From positions 1-7,068 of the forward strand of contig JABGUO010000424.1 of NCBI GenBank assembly GCA_018646565.1: a stretch of 7,068 nucleotides of DNA. The letters are read 5' to 3'. Position numbers and translations under genes: made by a program. The notes beneath the pieces were generated by a model that did no database searches, had not been told where the DNA came from, and saw nothing but the letters and a program-made list of their open reading frames with translations. Of the stretch, positions 5,968 to 7,068 are shown in pieces (within the stretch, counting starts at the first letter, position 1; each line of letters starts with the position of its first letter). This stretch comes from Opitutia bacterium. Its GTDB lineage: Bacteria; Verrucomicrobiota; Verrucomicrobiia; Opitutales; Seribacteraceae.

Positions 5968-7068
5968 ATGACCGATAAAATAAAAGCGAAAAGATCTCAG
6001 AAAAAGGGTGCGAAAGAAATTCTACGCCTTGGGCAAAAAGCCCTAGACTACAGAAGGGACATATTGAGTACTGATCAAGTTACAAGATTAGAGTCTGCAA
6101 CTGCTGAATTAAAAAATGTTTTGGGAAATAAGACAATTTATATAGACGAACTCGAAGAAAAAGCAGAAAAAGTCGACATTGAATTAAAAGAATCTGGTGG
6201 ACTCTATTATCACAAGAAAGGGTGGGTTGAAAATGTGGAGATGCTTATGGTGGCGGCCATTGTGGTGATTGGAATCAGAAGCTTTTTTTTACAGCCTTTC
6301 ATTATTCCCACTAATTCAATGTATCCTTCCTTTTTTGGCATGCAGCCCAACCTATATGAAGAGGAAAATAAGGTTCCTAGCTTATTGGAAAGAAGTATCG
6401 ATAAAGTCCTCTTGGGGGCATCGCATTATCGATTAAATGTTGAAAGTGCAGGAAATTTATATTTGGTTTTGCAAAATGGGGGAAGTTTCCGATTTGCCGA
6501 AGCCACTTTTCCGAATGGTCGATTCTTTCTATTTCCCAATACGGTTAAAGAATATGTTTTTGAAGTGGGAGGAAAAGAACATACGCTCCAAGTTCCTGCT
6601 GAATTCGATTTTGATACTTTGATCGCAAAAAAATTCGCGGGGATTGAGAGTTTACGTGACCTCCCTTTGATCGTAAGCCAAGACCAAGGCTTTACCGGGA
6701 ATAGACTAAAATTATCTGATCAGAATTATCAAAAAGGAGACATAGCAATCGCGTTTGATATTTTATTGGGAGATGCTTTATTCGTGGATCGAATGTCCTA
6801 CAATTTTATTACTCCTAAATCGGGAGACCCAGCTGTTTTCCGTACCGGTTCAATTGATGAATTTAACAGAAAGATTGGTACACCAGTACGAAATTTTATT
6901 GGGGAAGATAAATATTATATTAAACGCCTAATTGGAGAACCCGGTGATCGATTAGAGATGAAAGTTCCCGACCCAATCTTTACAAACGGAACAGATGTTC
7001 GTAAAGGAGTACCCGGAGTTCTTTACCGCAATGAGAGACCAATTTCCGGAAAAGTTGCTTTTGAGGAA
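5968..7068 (+). CDS. lepB: Signal peptidase I (LepB) with large periplasmic insert, 3' end cut off
   Basis: Membrane serine protease that removes signal peptides from secreted proteins. The frame is open from the ATG, 10 bases after lepA, to the window end (367 codons, no stop). Residues 1-88 are highly charged with a likely helical, possibly coiled-coil stretch (about 40-76). A single membrane segment spans about 90-108. Then comes the Ser box IPTNSMYPSFFG with nucleophile S117, GDALFVDRMSYNF at 268-280, GDPAVF at 286-291, and the Lys box YIKRLIGEPGDRL with general base K319. In E. coli LepB the GD-FILVEKFAYG segment follows the Ser box almost directly; here about 140 residues (125-266) are inserted, so the Ser-Lys distance is 202 residues instead of about 55. 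The last conserved box (GDN...DSR) lies beyond the window. This architecture resembles my recollection of verrucomicrobial and chlamydial LepB. No Shine-Dalgarno motif precedes the start. Confidence 0.95.
   Translation, partial: MTDKIKAKRSQKKGAKEILRLGQKALDYRRDILSTDQVTRLESATAELKNVLGNKTIYIDELEEKAEKVDIELKESGGLYYHKKGWVENVEMLMVAAIVVIGIRSFFLQPFIIPTNSMYPSFFGMQPNLYEEENKVPSLLERSIDKVLLGASHYRLNVESAGNLYLVLQNGGSFRFAEATFPNGRFFLFPNTVKEYVFEVGGKEHTLQVPAEFDFDTLIAKKFAGIESLRDLPLIVSQDQGFTGNRLKLSDQNYQKGDIAIAFDILLGDALFVDRMSYNFITPKSGDPAVFRTGSIDEFNRKIGTPVRNFIGEDKYYIKRLIGEPGDRLEMKVPDPIFTNGTDVRKGVPGVLYRNERPISGKVAFEE

Noticed and set aside
6437..6622. Plus-strand open frame of 61 codons in the lepB insert.
   Set aside because: It overlaps lepB in another frame; the lepB frame is open throughout and carries all catalytic motifs, so this is a shadow.

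Overview
The window is ordinary chromosomal housekeeping DNA. It is densely packed: seven protein genes, two of them cut by the window edges, and no gap between genes longer than about 85 bases. I see no RNA genes, insertion sequences, CRISPR arrays, phage genes or signs of recent transfer. The DNA is AT-rich by eye. The organism looks like a Gram-negative member of the PVC group, most likely Verrucomicrobiota (Opitutae-like). That rests mainly on the unusual signal peptidase I at the right end, which has a large insert after the catalytic serine and a GDALFVDRMSYNF segment that I associate from memory with verrucomicrobial LepB. The absence of Shine-Dalgarno sequences at every visible start fits but is not specific. 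The assignment is an inference from protein style, not a database result.

Layout. Bases 1-1772 (+ strand): the 3' part of an E1-like adenylyltransferase (ThiF/MoeB family) fused to a C-terminal rhodanese domain, overlapping by one base with thiD (HMP/HMP-P kinase). The pairing suggests a thiamine-synthesis operon running in from the left, in which ThiF-rhodanese would help load sulfur on ThiS for the thiazole ring and ThiD would make HMP-PP for the pyrimidine half. Bases 1783-4069 (- strand): a tight operon dapA-dapB-ruvA with gaps of 5 and 11 bases. DapA and DapB carry out two consecutive steps of the diaminopimelate/lysine pathway (cell-wall cross-linking and lysine supply), and RuvA is the Holliday-junction binding protein. 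thiD and ruvA converge with only 10 bases between their stop codons. Bases 4070-4154: an 85-base divergent promoter region that contains a clear inverted repeat just upstream of lepA. Bases 4155-7068 (+ strand): lepA (EF4, elongation factor 4) followed 10 bases later by lepB (signal peptidase I), the classic lep pair; lepB runs off the right edge.

The points most worth a second look are the roughly 140-residue insert and the long cytoplasmic N-terminus of LepB, the missing zinc-binding cysteines in the ThiF-rhodanese fusion, the inverted repeat before lepA, the placement of ruvA in a dap operon, and the lack of Shine-Dalgarno motifs. I found no evidence of a wholly new biological system here.
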